DNA of 64,000 nucleotides from positions 124,001-188,000 of the forward strand of contig JAYELS010000021.1 in NCBI GenBank assembly GCA_034717695.1, given 5' to 3'. Positions 51,721-59,467 of this stretch are shown here, in pieces (position 1 is the stretch's first letter; each line of letters starts with the position of its first letter). The translations under genes and the position numbers were made by a program. The stretch is from NAT127 sp034717695. GTDB taxonomy: Bacteria > Pseudomonadota > Gammaproteobacteria > Pseudomonadales > Porticoccaceae. The notes under the pieces were generated by a model, which was given only the letters and a program-made list of their open reading frames with translations, was not told where the DNA came from and did not search any database.

Positions 51721-52896
51721 TTACAGTGTGGGCAGCGGCGCGTCCGGGTCACCCGCCAGGTAGTGGTTCACCCAGCGGTGGAAGTACTGGTTGCCCCGCT
51801 CGTTGCGGCCGAACAGGATGTGGTCGATGGCACCGGATTCGAGGCCGCGCTGCACCTTGAGGCCCACCTGGTAATCCTCGCTATCCACCACTCCCTGGAG
51901 CCAGTCCATCATGGTCTCGATGTCCGCCCGCGCCTTGTCGTCCGCCGGGGGGTTGCGGTGGAGGAAGTTGAGGATGGTGCGGTTGGTGCCCGGGGTGGGC
52001 CCGGGAATCAGCTGGGCGATCTGGGTGATCTCCGGGGCGACGAAGATGGACACATTGGGGAAGAAGGTGCGGATGAAGTCGTAGCCGTCGTTCTCGTGAC
52101 GCCACAGTTCGTCCCTCGCCACGTCCTTGAGCTTGGCGATGCTCTTCTGCGGGAAGCCGATGAGGATATGGGGGCCGTGGGCCTCGAAATGCATGACATT
52201 GGAATAGGTGCGCGGGTGGATGGTGTCCGGGTGGGCGGCGGCGAAGTGGTAGCCCTCCAGGTAACCGTCGTAGGCCACCTTCCAGTTGGCGCCGAAGATC
52301 TCGCGCTTGCCGCAGTAGTACCAGTCCTGGAAGTTGAGGCGCTCCACGTCGGCGATCATGCCGCCGAGGAAACCCTCGAAATCCACCTCGAGGCCCGGGG
52401 TGAGGGCGGCGAAAATCAGCCCGCCGCGCTCGTACACCGGCAGCTGGGTGAGGCCGTGGCTGGCCTTGTCCACCGGCCCGAACTTGTCGGGCCCGGCCAC
52501 GCCCCGGAGGCTGCCGTCATTGTTGAAGCTCCAGCCGTGGTAGGGGCAGGTGAAGGTGCCCTTGTTGCCGCAGGGCTCACTGGCCACCAGCATCGCCCGG
52601 TGGGGGCAGACGTTGAGCATGGCGCGCACGCTGCCGTCCTTCTGGCGGGTGATCAGCAGCGGCTTGTCGAGCATGTCCAGGGTCTTGAAATCCCCCGGAT
52701 TGGGGAGCTCGTTGCTGAGGGCCACCAGCAGCGGCACCCGCTTGAAGATCAGGTCCATCTCCCGCTGCCAGGTCTCGGCATCCGTGTAGGCGCTCACCGG
52801 CACCGCCAGGGTGCCGTCCGCCTGGTCGGTGCGGTCGCTGTCCACGTAGTCGATCATCTGGGTGACGATGCGGTTGTAGTCTTCTGCAATGGTCAT
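51721..52896 (-). CDS. Rieske ring-hydroxylating oxygenase, alpha subunit (copy 3)
   Basis: 391 residues, shorter than the other two. Rieske ligands are Cys97-x-His99 (CPHRAM) and Cys117-x-x-His120 (CPYHGW). The mononuclear iron site is GYLEGYHFAAAH (His217, His222). Single-component or ferredoxin-linked oxygenase; substrate unknown. In an operon with an ABM-domain protein before it and ThuA after. ATG 52896. Confidence 0.92.
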   Translation of the reverse strand: MTIAEDYNRIVTQMIDYVDSDRTDQADGTLAVPVSAYTDAETWQREMDLIFKRVPLLVALSNELPNPGDFKTLDMLDKPLLITRQKDGSVRAMLNVCPHRAMLVASEPCGNKGTFTCPYHGWSFNNDGSLRGVAGPDKFGPVDKASHGLTQLPVYERGGLIFAALTPGLEVDFEGFLGGMIADVERLNFQDWYYCGKREIFGANWKVAYDGYLEGYHFAAAHPDTIHPRTYSNVMHFEAHGPHILIGFPQKSIAKLKDVARDELWRHENDGYDFIRTFFPNVSIFVAPEITQIAQLIPGPTPGTNRTILNFLHRNPPADDKARADIETMMDWLQGVVDSEDYQVGLKVQRGLESGAIDHILFGRNERGNQYFHRWVNHYLAGDPDAPLPTL

Positions 52897-52937
52897 GGTG
52901 GCCTCGCCTTGCCGCCCGCTGGCGGCGCTATGACAGA

Positions 52938-53252
52938 TCAGTTTTCGGGAACGCCCATGGGGCTCACGGAGGCAATCTCATACTTGCGCGCGTCCATGGA
53001 GAGGATGTTGAACGCCTGGGTCTTTTTCAGAAAATCCGCGATATGGGCGGTGCTCAGGTGGGCCATGAGGTCCTCCTCGCTGTCCCATTCCTCGCTGATC
53101 CAGACGATATTGCTGTCGACGATATCCCTGGAAAAGGCGTACACATTGCAGCCCTTTTCCGCCCGGGTGGGGGCGACGATGGCTTCCGCCGCGGCGATAT
53201 AGGCATCGGCGTGGGCGGGGTCGAGTTCGAGTCGGGCACTGATGAACAGCAT
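52938..53252 (-). CDS. Antibiotic-biosynthesis-monooxygenase (ABM) domain protein
   Basis: 104 residues, dimeric ferredoxin-like fold: MLFISARLELDPAHADAYIA, EKGCNVYAFSRD, WISEEWDSEEDLMAHLSTAH. Such proteins act as cofactor-free monooxygenases on quinols or as small dimeric partners. It is upstream of Rieske alpha copy 3 by 41 bases and should be transcribed with it. Confidence 0.85.
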   Translation of the reverse strand: MLFISARLELDPAHADAYIAAAEAIVAPTRAEKGCNVYAFSRDIVDSNIVWISEEWDSEEDLMAHLSTAHIADFLKKTQAFNILSMDARKYEIASVSPMGVPEN

Positions 53253-53323
53253 GGTTGAGCTCCTGATTTAATCGTTGTTTGACTGAATTATAGGTGGGCA
53301 CCCACCCCTGATAAGCTGTTGGA

Positions 53324-54241
53324 TCAGGCAGGGTCGGCGCCCCGCCCGGCGGCACGGATCGCGCCTTCGCCTGGTCCGTCGAAAAGGGACCAGCCGGCCC
53401 GCCGCAACACCCTGGCGCAGGCGCTGGCGGTCTGCTGGCCGGCGCGGGTGGGCTCCAGGCGATCGAGTTCGTCGGAGAAAATCTCCGGGCCGATGCTGGT
53501 GACACCCCCCTTGGCGGCGAGGATCCTCAGCACCCGACCAATATCGAGATCCCCCTCCCCCGGCAACTGGCGGTAGCGCAGGCAATCCTCGAAAAGACTC
53601 TCCCCCCGGGGCCGGGCGGCGCCATCCGCCAGCTGCAGGGTGCGGATCACCCCCGGGGGAATGCGCTCCAGCAGAGCGAGGTCGGCATCCCCGCGAAAGA
53701 AGTGCCAGGTATCGAACAGGATGCCGCCGTTGGCGGCGCCCGCGCCCCGCACGATGTCAAAGGCCAGGGCCAGGGACGGTATGCCCCACAGGGGGATGAA
53801 TTCCAGGTCGACGCGAATATTCGCCGCCGCGGCCTTCTCGCAGAAGGCGGCAAAGCCGTCCACCAGGGCGGACAGGGGCCAGGCCCCGGGGCGGAAGGCG
53901 CCGGTGGCGCAGATGGCGTCGAGCCCCAGTTGATCGCAGATCTCCAGGCACTGCTCGGCGGACACATCGAACACCGCCTTGGCGGGCTCGGGCAGATCCG
54001 CCGCGAAGCGCTCCGGCGCCCAGTCGGTGAAGCCGTCGTAATGGCCGAGACGAATGCCCTGATCCGCCGCCATGGCGACGATGTCGGCGCTGGACAGGCC
54101 GCTGTCCCGCAGCCCCCGCCAGGTGAGGGGGCCGATGGGCAGCACCTCAAAGCCCCCCGCCACCGCCGCCCGCAGCTGATCCCCAAAGCCGTGGGTTTTC
54201 ACGCAGGCGGGCCAGAGTGTGAAATCCAGCTTGTCGTCCAC
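53324..54241 (-). CDS. Xylose-isomerase-like TIM-barrel sugar phosphate isomerase/epimerase (copy 1)
   Basis: 305 residues, AP-endonuclease-2 superfamily barrel. Metal-ligand patterns include NIRVDLEFIPLWGIPSLA (Glu), GILFDTWHFFRG (Asp, His) and LQLADGAAR. GTG 54239–54241 starts the gene; the preceding SRPBCC stop is 4 bases away. Members of this superfamily include hydroxypyruvate isomerase, inosose dehydratase and 3-dehydroshikimate dehydratase. Function not decided. Confidence 0.83.
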   Translation of the reverse strand: MDDKLDFTLWPACVKTHGFGDQLRAAVAGGFEVLPIGPLTWRGLRDSGLSSADIVAMAADQGIRLGHYDGFTDWAPERFAADLPEPAKAVFDVSAEQCLEICDQLGLDAICATGAFRPGAWPLSALVDGFAAFCEKAAAANIRVDLEFIPLWGIPSLALAFDIVRGAGAANGGILFDTWHFFRGDADLALLERIPPGVIRTLQLADGAARPRGESLFEDCLRYRQLPGEGDLDIGRVLRILAAKGGVTSIGPEIFSDELDRLEPTRAGQQTASACARVLRRAGWSLFDGPGEGAIRAAGRGADPA

Positions 54242-54245
54242 CCCG

Positions 54246-54689
54246 CTAGCCCCGCCGCGCGGCCTGATCGAGGCCGTCGAACATCAGCTCGTAGGCGCCG
54301 CTGAGAAAACCCCGGGCCTCGTCCTCGCGGCCGGGCTCGGCGTCGAATTCGGAGTGGTAGCTGAGCCGGCACTGGCCGGGGCCCTGCTCCGTCAACCGGC
54401 CGGTCGCCTGGTAGCGCAGCAGGCCCGCCGGGCGCTGGCCGACAATGGAGAGCCTGAGGGTGCGGCTGGCGGGGTCGATAAAGTCCAGCTGCTCGCTCAC
54501 CGGCGCCGGCATGCCGTGATTGTGAATATGGCGGATCATGCCGATGCCCTCCCCCTCCAGCACCACCTCGCGGATGGCCACGGGGCCGCCGGCGGGCCAC
54601 CAGGCCTCGATGTTGCCGAAGTCCTCCAGGAACGCCCAGATGCGGGCGGCGTCGACCGCGAAGTCGCGGTGGGTATCAATGGTCTGCAC
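54246..54689 (-). CDS. SRPBCC (Bet v1-like) family protein
   Basis: 147 residues, polyketide-cyclase/START-like fold: IDTHRDFAVDAARIWAFLED, IRHIHNHGMPAPVSEQLDF and ATGRLTEQGPGQCRLSYHSE. It binds a hydrophobic ligand, either as carrier or cyclase-like enzyme. The start is GTG 54687–54689, with GGAG upstream; an upstream in-frame ATG lies in the terminator region. Co-transcribed with the TIM-barrel gene. Confidence 0.82.
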   Translation of the reverse strand: MQTIDTHRDFAVDAARIWAFLEDFGNIEAWWPAGGPVAIREVVLEGEGIGMIRHIHNHGMPAPVSEQLDFIDPASRTLRLSIVGQRPAGLLRYQATGRLTEQGPGQCRLSYHSEFDAEPGREDEARGFLSGAYELMFDGLDQAARRG

Positions 54690-54738
54690 GGGAAATCTCC
54701 AGATTGGGCCGGGCGGGGCCAGACAGGGGGCGGATGGC

Positions 54739-54766
54739 AAAAAAAAGGCAGCCCCGGAGGGCTGCC
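54739..54766 (-). terminator. Minus-strand intrinsic terminator upstream of the SRPBCC gene
   Basis: GGCAGCCC-CGGA-GGGCTGCC (54747–54766) followed on the minus strand by eight T (54739–54746). No minus-strand gene ends just before it, so it would stop a transcript started in the 54.77–55.05-kb gap: a small RNA or an attenuated leader of the SRPBCC operon. Confidence 0.75.
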
Positions 54767-54962
54767 AAAATCACAAAGGACCGACGAATTGCCCACGCAA
54801 GGGCAAACTGCCTGACCAGGGAGACAAAAGATGGGTTGACGGAAATTGTCGTGGGAATACCGGTTGTGACCACAGCGCTGAAAACCATCATCTTATTGTC
54901 GGTGCCGGGCTTGCCTGTCGCCCGTCCGGCACGGTCGATAGGATCAGAATAGGCATCCAATA
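54767..54962. other. Non-coding gap with possible minus-strand RNA
   Basis: About 200 bases between the minus-strand terminator and the CAAGCTTG site before the MDR gene. The minus strand has GTGCCGG…CCGGCAC, a possible hairpin, but no convincing reading frame. No other feature is recognised here. Confidence 0.35.
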
Positions 54963-54994
54963 ATAAAAAGTCAAGCTTGTTTGCTTTTATTTTT
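54963..54994. promoter_or_regulatory. CAAGCTTG-centred palindrome, site 3 (upstream of the MDR operon)
   Basis: AAAAAGTCAAGCTTGTTTGC followed by TTTTATTTTT, with CAAGCTTG at 54972–54979. It is about 75 bases before the MDR start. Its A-left/T-right flanks match sites at 25157 and 47411. Confidence 0.55.
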
Positions 54995-55051
54995 CGATGG
55001 GCATATTCTCCCCCACCAACACCGATAAAACCCCATAACCGGGAGCCTGCC

Positions 55052-56086
55052 ATGACCAGACCCAGCAACCGCCAGCTCTACCTCCACCAGCGCCCCGTGG
55101 GCATTCCCACCGGCGACGACATCCGCCTTCGGGAAGTGCCCCTCGCCGAACCCCGCGAGGGCGAGGTGGTCATCAGGAACCTGTACCTCTCCCTCGATCC
55201 CGCCCAGCGGGACTGGATGAGCGACAACATCAGCTACTTTCCACCCATTGCCATCGGCGGCGCCATCCGCAGCACCAGTCTCGGGGTGGTTTACGAGAGC
55301 CGCCATCCGGGCTTCAAGCCCGGCGACTTCGCCCTCGGCCTCGCCACCAACGACTGGGCGGACTACAGCATCACCCCGGGCGACCAACTGACCCCCGTCG
55401 AACGGGACGGCAAGCATCCCCTGCGCTATCACCTCAGCATCTTCAGCGGCGCCATGGGCCTCACCCCCTATTTCGGCATGCTGGAGCTGGGCCAGCCCCA
55501 GCCCGGCGAAACCGCCCTGATCAGCGCCGCCGCCGGCGCCGTGGGCTCCATCGCCGGGCAGATCGCCAAGATCAAGGGCTGCCGGGTGGTGGGCCTTACC
55601 GGCAGCGACGAAAAATGCCGCTGGCTGATGGACGAGCTGGGCTTTGACGCCGCCATCAACTACAAGAAGACCGACGACCTGGCGAAGGCCATCGCCGAGG
55701 TGTGTCCCGAGCGGGTGGATATATTCTTCGACAATGTGGGGGGCAAGATCCTCGACGCCGCCCTGCTCAACATCGACGACTTCGCGCGGGTGGTGTTCTG
55801 TGGCGCCATCTCCACCTACAACGCCGCCGAGCCGCAACCCGGCCCCTACAACTACTGGCAGATCCTCGCCCGCAGCGCCAAGGTCCTCGGCCTTCTCACC
55901 ATCAACTACGTGGACCGCTTCCCCGCCGCCCTCGCCGAGATCGGCCAGTGGCTCGACGAGGGCAAGCTGCGCTTCAACGAGGATATCGTCGAGGGGCTCG
56001 ACAACACCGTGGAGGCCTATGCGCGGCTCTTCACCGGCGACAACAAGGGCAAGCTGCTGGTGCGGCTCTCCGCCGATTTTGACTGA
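55052..56086 (+). CDS. MDR-family NADP-dependent oxidoreductase, CurA-like (paralogue 3)
   Basis: 344 residues, zinc-free MDR. The NADP motif ISAAAGAVGSIAGQIAKIKG is near residue 155, followed by TGSDEKCRWLMDELGFDAAI and FFDNVGGKILDAALL. Highly similar along its length to the 47554 protein, and both promoters carry a CAAGCTTG site. It heads a six-gene plus-strand operon. ATG 55052 has GGGAG. Confidence 0.92.
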   Translation: MTRPSNRQLYLHQRPVGIPTGDDIRLREVPLAEPREGEVVIRNLYLSLDPAQRDWMSDNISYFPPIAIGGAIRSTSLGVVYESRHPGFKPGDFALGLATNDWADYSITPGDQLTPVERDGKHPLRYHLSIFSGAMGLTPYFGMLELGQPQPGETALISAAAGAVGSIAGQIAKIKGCRVVGLTGSDEKCRWLMDELGFDAAINYKKTDDLAKAIAEVCPERVDIFFDNVGGKILDAALLNIDDFARVVFCGAISTYNAAEPQPGPYNYWQILARSAKVLGLLTINYVDRFPAALAEIGQWLDEGKLRFNEDIVEGLDNTVEAYARLFTGDNKGKLLVRLSADFD

Positions 56087-56126
56087 CAAAATCCCATAAA
56101 ACCCCGTCTCAGGAGCAACAGGCAAA

Positions 56127-56759
56127 ATGATAAGACACGTGGTGATGATCAAATTCAAGCAGGACGCCAACCAGGCGCACATCGACCGCTTCATCGAGGA
56201 AATCAAGAAACTGCCCCACCTGAACCCGGAGATTCGCGACTACAGCCACGGCTTCTGCGTCGAGCCCCGCTACCACAGCGGCGATTTCGACTTCGCCAAC
56301 TGCTGCGACATCGACAGCTACGAGGCCATGGAGCGCTACATGTCCCACTGGGCCCACCTGCGGATGACGCCCTTTTTGCCGGACATTCTCGACAACATGA
56401 TCTCCTTCGACTGGGAGATCGACTACTGGGGCCCCGCCTTCGACGAACAGAAGGCCCGGGAGGAAGCCGCCAAGGAAGCCGCCCGGGTGCTGCCCATCCA
56501 CGACGACCCCGCCAGGGCCATCGTGCCCGAGGTGCGCGGCCAGACCCTCGCCCGGGCACGGGACATGCTCGCCACCGTGGGCCTTGAGCTGGACGAGGAT
56601 ATCCAGTGGATCCTCGGCTCGGTGTGGGCGCCGGACCGGGTAATGCAGTGCACCCCCGAGCAGGGCACTGTGGTGGACAAGGGCACCCGGGTGAAACTCG
56701 GCATCACCGGTGACTGGCTGTGCGGCCCCGCCCCGGCGCCGGAACAGTCGCCCTGGTGA
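56127..56759 (+). CDS. Dabb (A/B barrel) domain fused to a PASTA-like domain
   Basis: 210 residues. Residues 1–97 are a stress-responsive A/B-barrel (Dabb) domain (IRHVVMIKFKQDANQAHIDR, SYEAMERYMSHWAHLRMTPF). A charged helix (about 105–125) joins it to residues 130–195, which read VPEVRGQTLARARDMLATVG and CTPEQGTVVDKGTRVKLGI, a PASTA-like pattern. No signal or transmembrane segment, so cytoplasmic. PASTA is normally extracellular on kinases and PBPs, so the fusion is unusual. The role could be scaffolding; the reaction is unknown. Confidence 0.75.
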   Translation: MIRHVVMIKFKQDANQAHIDRFIEEIKKLPHLNPEIRDYSHGFCVEPRYHSGDFDFANCCDIDSYEAMERYMSHWAHLRMTPFLPDILDNMISFDWEIDYWGPAFDEQKAREEAAKEAARVLPIHDDPARAIVPEVRGQTLARARDMLATVGLELDEDIQWILGSVWAPDRVMQCTPEQGTVVDKGTRVKLGITGDWLCGPAPAPEQSPW

Positions 56760-56794
56760 GTCTTGCCCGAGGCCACCGGCCCCGGTAGACGGCC

Positions 56795-57643
56795 ATGACG
56801 CCACCCCTCGCCCTGCACCATTTCACCCTCACCGATGCCAGCCCCCTGGAGCTGGTGACCATCGCCGCCGAGGTGGGCTGCGGCGCGGTGTGCCTCTTCG
56901 TCGACTCCCCCGCCGACGCGGCCCCGGGCCAGGACTTGCCGGCGGTGCAATTCCCCGCCGTCACCCCCGCCCTGGCGGGGGCGATGAAGGCTCGCCTCGC
57001 GGACTGCGGTGTGGTGGTCACCAACATCGAGTTCTTCCCCCTCGGCCCTGAGACCCGGCTGGAGGCATTCCGCCCCCGCCTCGCCCTGGGGGCGGAGCTG
57101 GGGGCGCGGCTCGCGGTCACCCACGTCCACGACGGCGATCCGCACCGGGCGGTGGACACCCTGGCCCGCTTCGGCCAGCTGGCGGCGGAGTACGGCCTTC
57201 AGGTGGGCCTCGAATTCATGGGCCTCTCCCCCGCCTGCGCCAGCCTCGCCAAGGCGGTGGCCCTGGTGACGGCGGCGGGCCAGGCCAATATCGCCGTGGC
57301 AGTGGACGCCCTCCATCTGCAGCGCACCGGCGGCACCCCGGCGCAGGTGCGGGCCCTGGACCCGGGCCTGATCGCCTACGCCCAACTGTGCGACGGGCCT
57401 GCCCTCGCCGACCCCACCACGGCCCTCGACACCGAGCGCTACCTGGCCGAAGCCTTCGACCGACTCGCCCCCGGGGAAGGGGTATTCCCTCTCCCCGAGC
57501 TGGTGCGAGCGCTGCCGGCAGACAACTGGTACGACGTGGAGGCGCCCTCCCCGACCCTCGCCGCCCGGGGCATCGCCCCCCTGGAACGGGCGCGGCGGGC
57601 GGTGGACGCCGCCCGCCAGCTGCTCGACCACGCCCGGAGATAG
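56795..57643 (+). CDS. Xylose-isomerase-like TIM-barrel protein (copy 2)
   Basis: 282 residues. Barrel strands include LHHFTLTDASPLELVTIAAE, LGLEFM-like VGLEFMGLSPACASLAKAV (metal Glu), IAVAVDALHLQRTGG (Asp, His) and IAYAQLCDGP. Function undecided between isomerase and dehydratase. Its stop (TAG 57641–57643) is 4 bases before the next TIM-barrel gene, so the two barrels are translated together. Confidence 0.82.
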   Translation: MTPPLALHHFTLTDASPLELVTIAAEVGCGAVCLFVDSPADAAPGQDLPAVQFPAVTPALAGAMKARLADCGVVVTNIEFFPLGPETRLEAFRPRLALGAELGARLAVTHVHDGDPHRAVDTLARFGQLAAEYGLQVGLEFMGLSPACASLAKAVALVTAAGQANIAVAVDALHLQRTGGTPAQVRALDPGLIAYAQLCDGPALADPTTALDTERYLAEAFDRLAPGEGVFPLPELVRALPADNWYDVEAPSPTLAARGIAPLERARRAVDAARQLLDHARR

Positions 57644-57647
57644 ACCC

Positions 57648-58508
57648 ATGGCCGGCATACCGGATCTGATCTGCACCTATTTCACCCTGGCGGGCCCGGT
57701 GGGACCCTTCGACGCCGATACCGCGAGCCCCCTGAGCCTCGACCGGCGCGCCCGGGCGGCGGGGGCCGCCGGCTACCGGGGCCTTGGCTTCAACGGCCAG
57801 GACATCCACCGCCTGCTGACCACCCTCGGGACGGCGGAGGTGAACGCCATCCTCGACGCCAACGGCCTGGTGCACCGGGAACTGGAAGTGCTGCTCGACT
57901 GGTTCGTGGACGGCGAGCGGCGCGCCGCCTCGGACCGGGCCCGGCGCCTGCTGCTGGACGCCGCCGGGGCCATCGGCGCCCGCCACATCAAGGTGGGGGG
58001 CGACACCAGTGGCCGGACCTGGCCCCTCGACCGCATCGTCGAGGAGTTTGCCCGCCTGTGCGACGAGGCCGCGGCGGTGGGCACGGCCATCACCATCGAG
58101 CTCTTCCCCACCGCCAACCTCGCCGACCTGCAAACCGGCCGCGCGGTGGTGGAAGGGGCCGGGCGCGCCAACGGCGGCCTGCTGCTGGATATCTGGCACA
58201 TGGTGCGGGGCAATATTCCCCTGGAGGCCATCGCCGCCCTGCCCGGCCGGTTCATCAACCATATCGAGCTGGACGACGGCACCCTGCTGCCCCGGGCGGA
58301 TTACCTCAGCGACACCATTCATTACCGGGTCGCGCCGGGGGAGGGGGAATTCCCCTGCCGGGCCTTTCTCGACGCCGTTAGGGTCACCGGCTACCAGGGC
58401 CTCTATGGGGTGGAGATCCTCTCCGATGCCTACCGCGCCATGGCCCCCGAGCAGGCCGCGGCCCACTCCTGGCGGGCCACCGCCGGGCTGTTCGCAACGG
58501 GCCCGTAA
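57648..58508 (+). CDS. Xylose-isomerase-like TIM-barrel protein (copy 3)
   Basis: 286 residues, homologous to copy 1 (53324) more than to copy 2. It has ITIELFPTANLADLQ (metal Glu), GGLLLDIWHMVRGNI (Asp, His), FINHIELDDG and YGVEILSDAYR (Glu). The DTWHFFRG/DIWHMVRG match with copy 1 suggests the two act on related substrates. Third gene of the operon's TIM pair; stop is 36 bases before the AhpD-like gene. Confidence 0.85.
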   Translation: MAGIPDLICTYFTLAGPVGPFDADTASPLSLDRRARAAGAAGYRGLGFNGQDIHRLLTTLGTAEVNAILDANGLVHRELEVLLDWFVDGERRAASDRARRLLLDAAGAIGARHIKVGGDTSGRTWPLDRIVEEFARLCDEAAAVGTAITIELFPTANLADLQTGRAVVEGAGRANGGLLLDIWHMVRGNIPLEAIAALPGRFINHIELDDGTLLPRADYLSDTIHYRVAPGEGEFPCRAFLDAVRVTGYQGLYGVEILSDAYRAMAPEQAAAHSWRATAGLFATGP

Positions 58509-58544
58509 GGCGCGAACGGCAACCCTAAAACAAGGAGCACAGCG

Positions 58545-58913
58545 ATGATTTCCGAACCCGTCAGGGCCCGCCTCGCGGCGCTGCAACCCGAGGCCGCAAC
58601 CCCGCTGGCCGGTATCCATCAGCTGGCCTCGGCCGCCGTGGACCCGGCGATTCTCGCACTCTGCAGCGCCTGCATCGACGCCATCCTGAACGACCACAGC
58701 TGGGTGCCACCCCGCCCCTTGACAGCCAGGGAGCAGGCCTTTGTCGACTTCAGCGAGCAATTCGCCACCTCGGTGAGCACCCTCGACAGCGCGCAGGTGG
58801 AGCGCCTCCGGGGATTCGCCAGCGAGGACGAGCTGTACCTGTTCGTCAACGCCCTCTATGTGCTCGACATGAGCCGGCGGCTGGACCTCGTGGCGGGGAG
58901 GATTCTGGCATGA
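58545..58913 (+). CDS. Short AhpD-like (carboxymuconolactone-decarboxylase-family) protein
   Basis: 122 residues with CxxC in ILALCSACIDAILNDHSW, then PPRPLTAREQAFVDFSEQFA, the AhpD-core pattern, but a short N-terminus. Overlaps the next gene by 4 bases (ATGA), which encodes a larger member of the same family. The two could be subunits of one complex. Confidence 0.72.
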   Translation: MISEPVRARLAALQPEAATPLAGIHQLASAAVDPAILALCSACIDAILNDHSWVPPRPLTAREQAFVDFSEQFATSVSTLDSAQVERLRGFASEDELYLFVNALYVLDMSRRLDLVAGRILA

Positions 58914-59446
58914 GCGGACAGACCGAACGCCTGGCCCGGGAGCGCCTGACCAAGGGCGTCTCCATCGGCGGCCCCCTGGAGCGGGCCATCGCCGACTTCG
59001 CGGCAGCGGTGGTGCGCGCCCGGGGAGTGGACCCCCTGATCAGCGAGCTGGTGCGGCTGCGCTGCGCCCAGATCCACGACTGCCGGCTGTGCGGCTCGCT
59101 GCGCGCCCGGGAGGCCCTCGACGCCGGCTTCGACGAGGACATGCAGCGGCGCATCGCCCGCTATGAATCCGCCGGATTCAGCCCCGAGGCGGTGGCGGCC
59201 CTGAAACTCTGCGACGCCATCATCCTCCGCCCCGCCTGGGCCGATGACGCCCTCCGGGGGGAACTGCGCCGCCACTTCAGCGATGCCCAGATCGCCGAGC
59301 TGTGCCTCGACGTGATGAAGTGGAGCCAGCAGAAGGCCCTGGTGGCCCTGAGGATCGAACCCCCGGTGGCGGAGTCCCTCACGGAGCTGCGCTTCGACGA
59401 CGCCGGCCACCCGCTGTTTGGCGGGCCGCTGGCGGACCGCCAATAG
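58910..59446 (+). CDS. Carboxymuconolactone decarboxylase (AhpD-like) family protein
   Basis: 178 residues with LVRLRCAQIHDCRLCGSLRA (CxxC) and SPEAVAALKLCDAIILRP. Similar to the AhpD-like protein at 33559. The last gene of the six-gene operon (MDR, Dabb-PASTA, two TIM barrels, two AhpD-like). Role as peroxidase partner or decarboxylase-like enzyme. Convergent with the AKR gene, 21 bases apart. Confidence 0.84.
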   Translation: MSGQTERLARERLTKGVSIGGPLERAIADFAAAVVRARGVDPLISELVRLRCAQIHDCRLCGSLRAREALDAGFDEDMQRRIARYESAGFSPEAVAALKLCDAIILRPAWADDALRGELRRHFSDAQIAELCLDVMKWSQQKALVALRIEPPVAESLTELRFDDAGHPLFGGPLADRQ

Positions 59447-59467
59447 CACCGACCGGGACTGCCCCCT

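Noticed and set aside
54794..54830. CACGCAAGGGCAAAC resembles the 5-prime part of a c-di-GMP-I (GEMM) riboswitch
   Set aside because: Only the first 15 bases match; the expected GGGACGCAAAGC and later stems are degenerate or absent, and no coding start follows at usual distance. Covariance-model search would decide.
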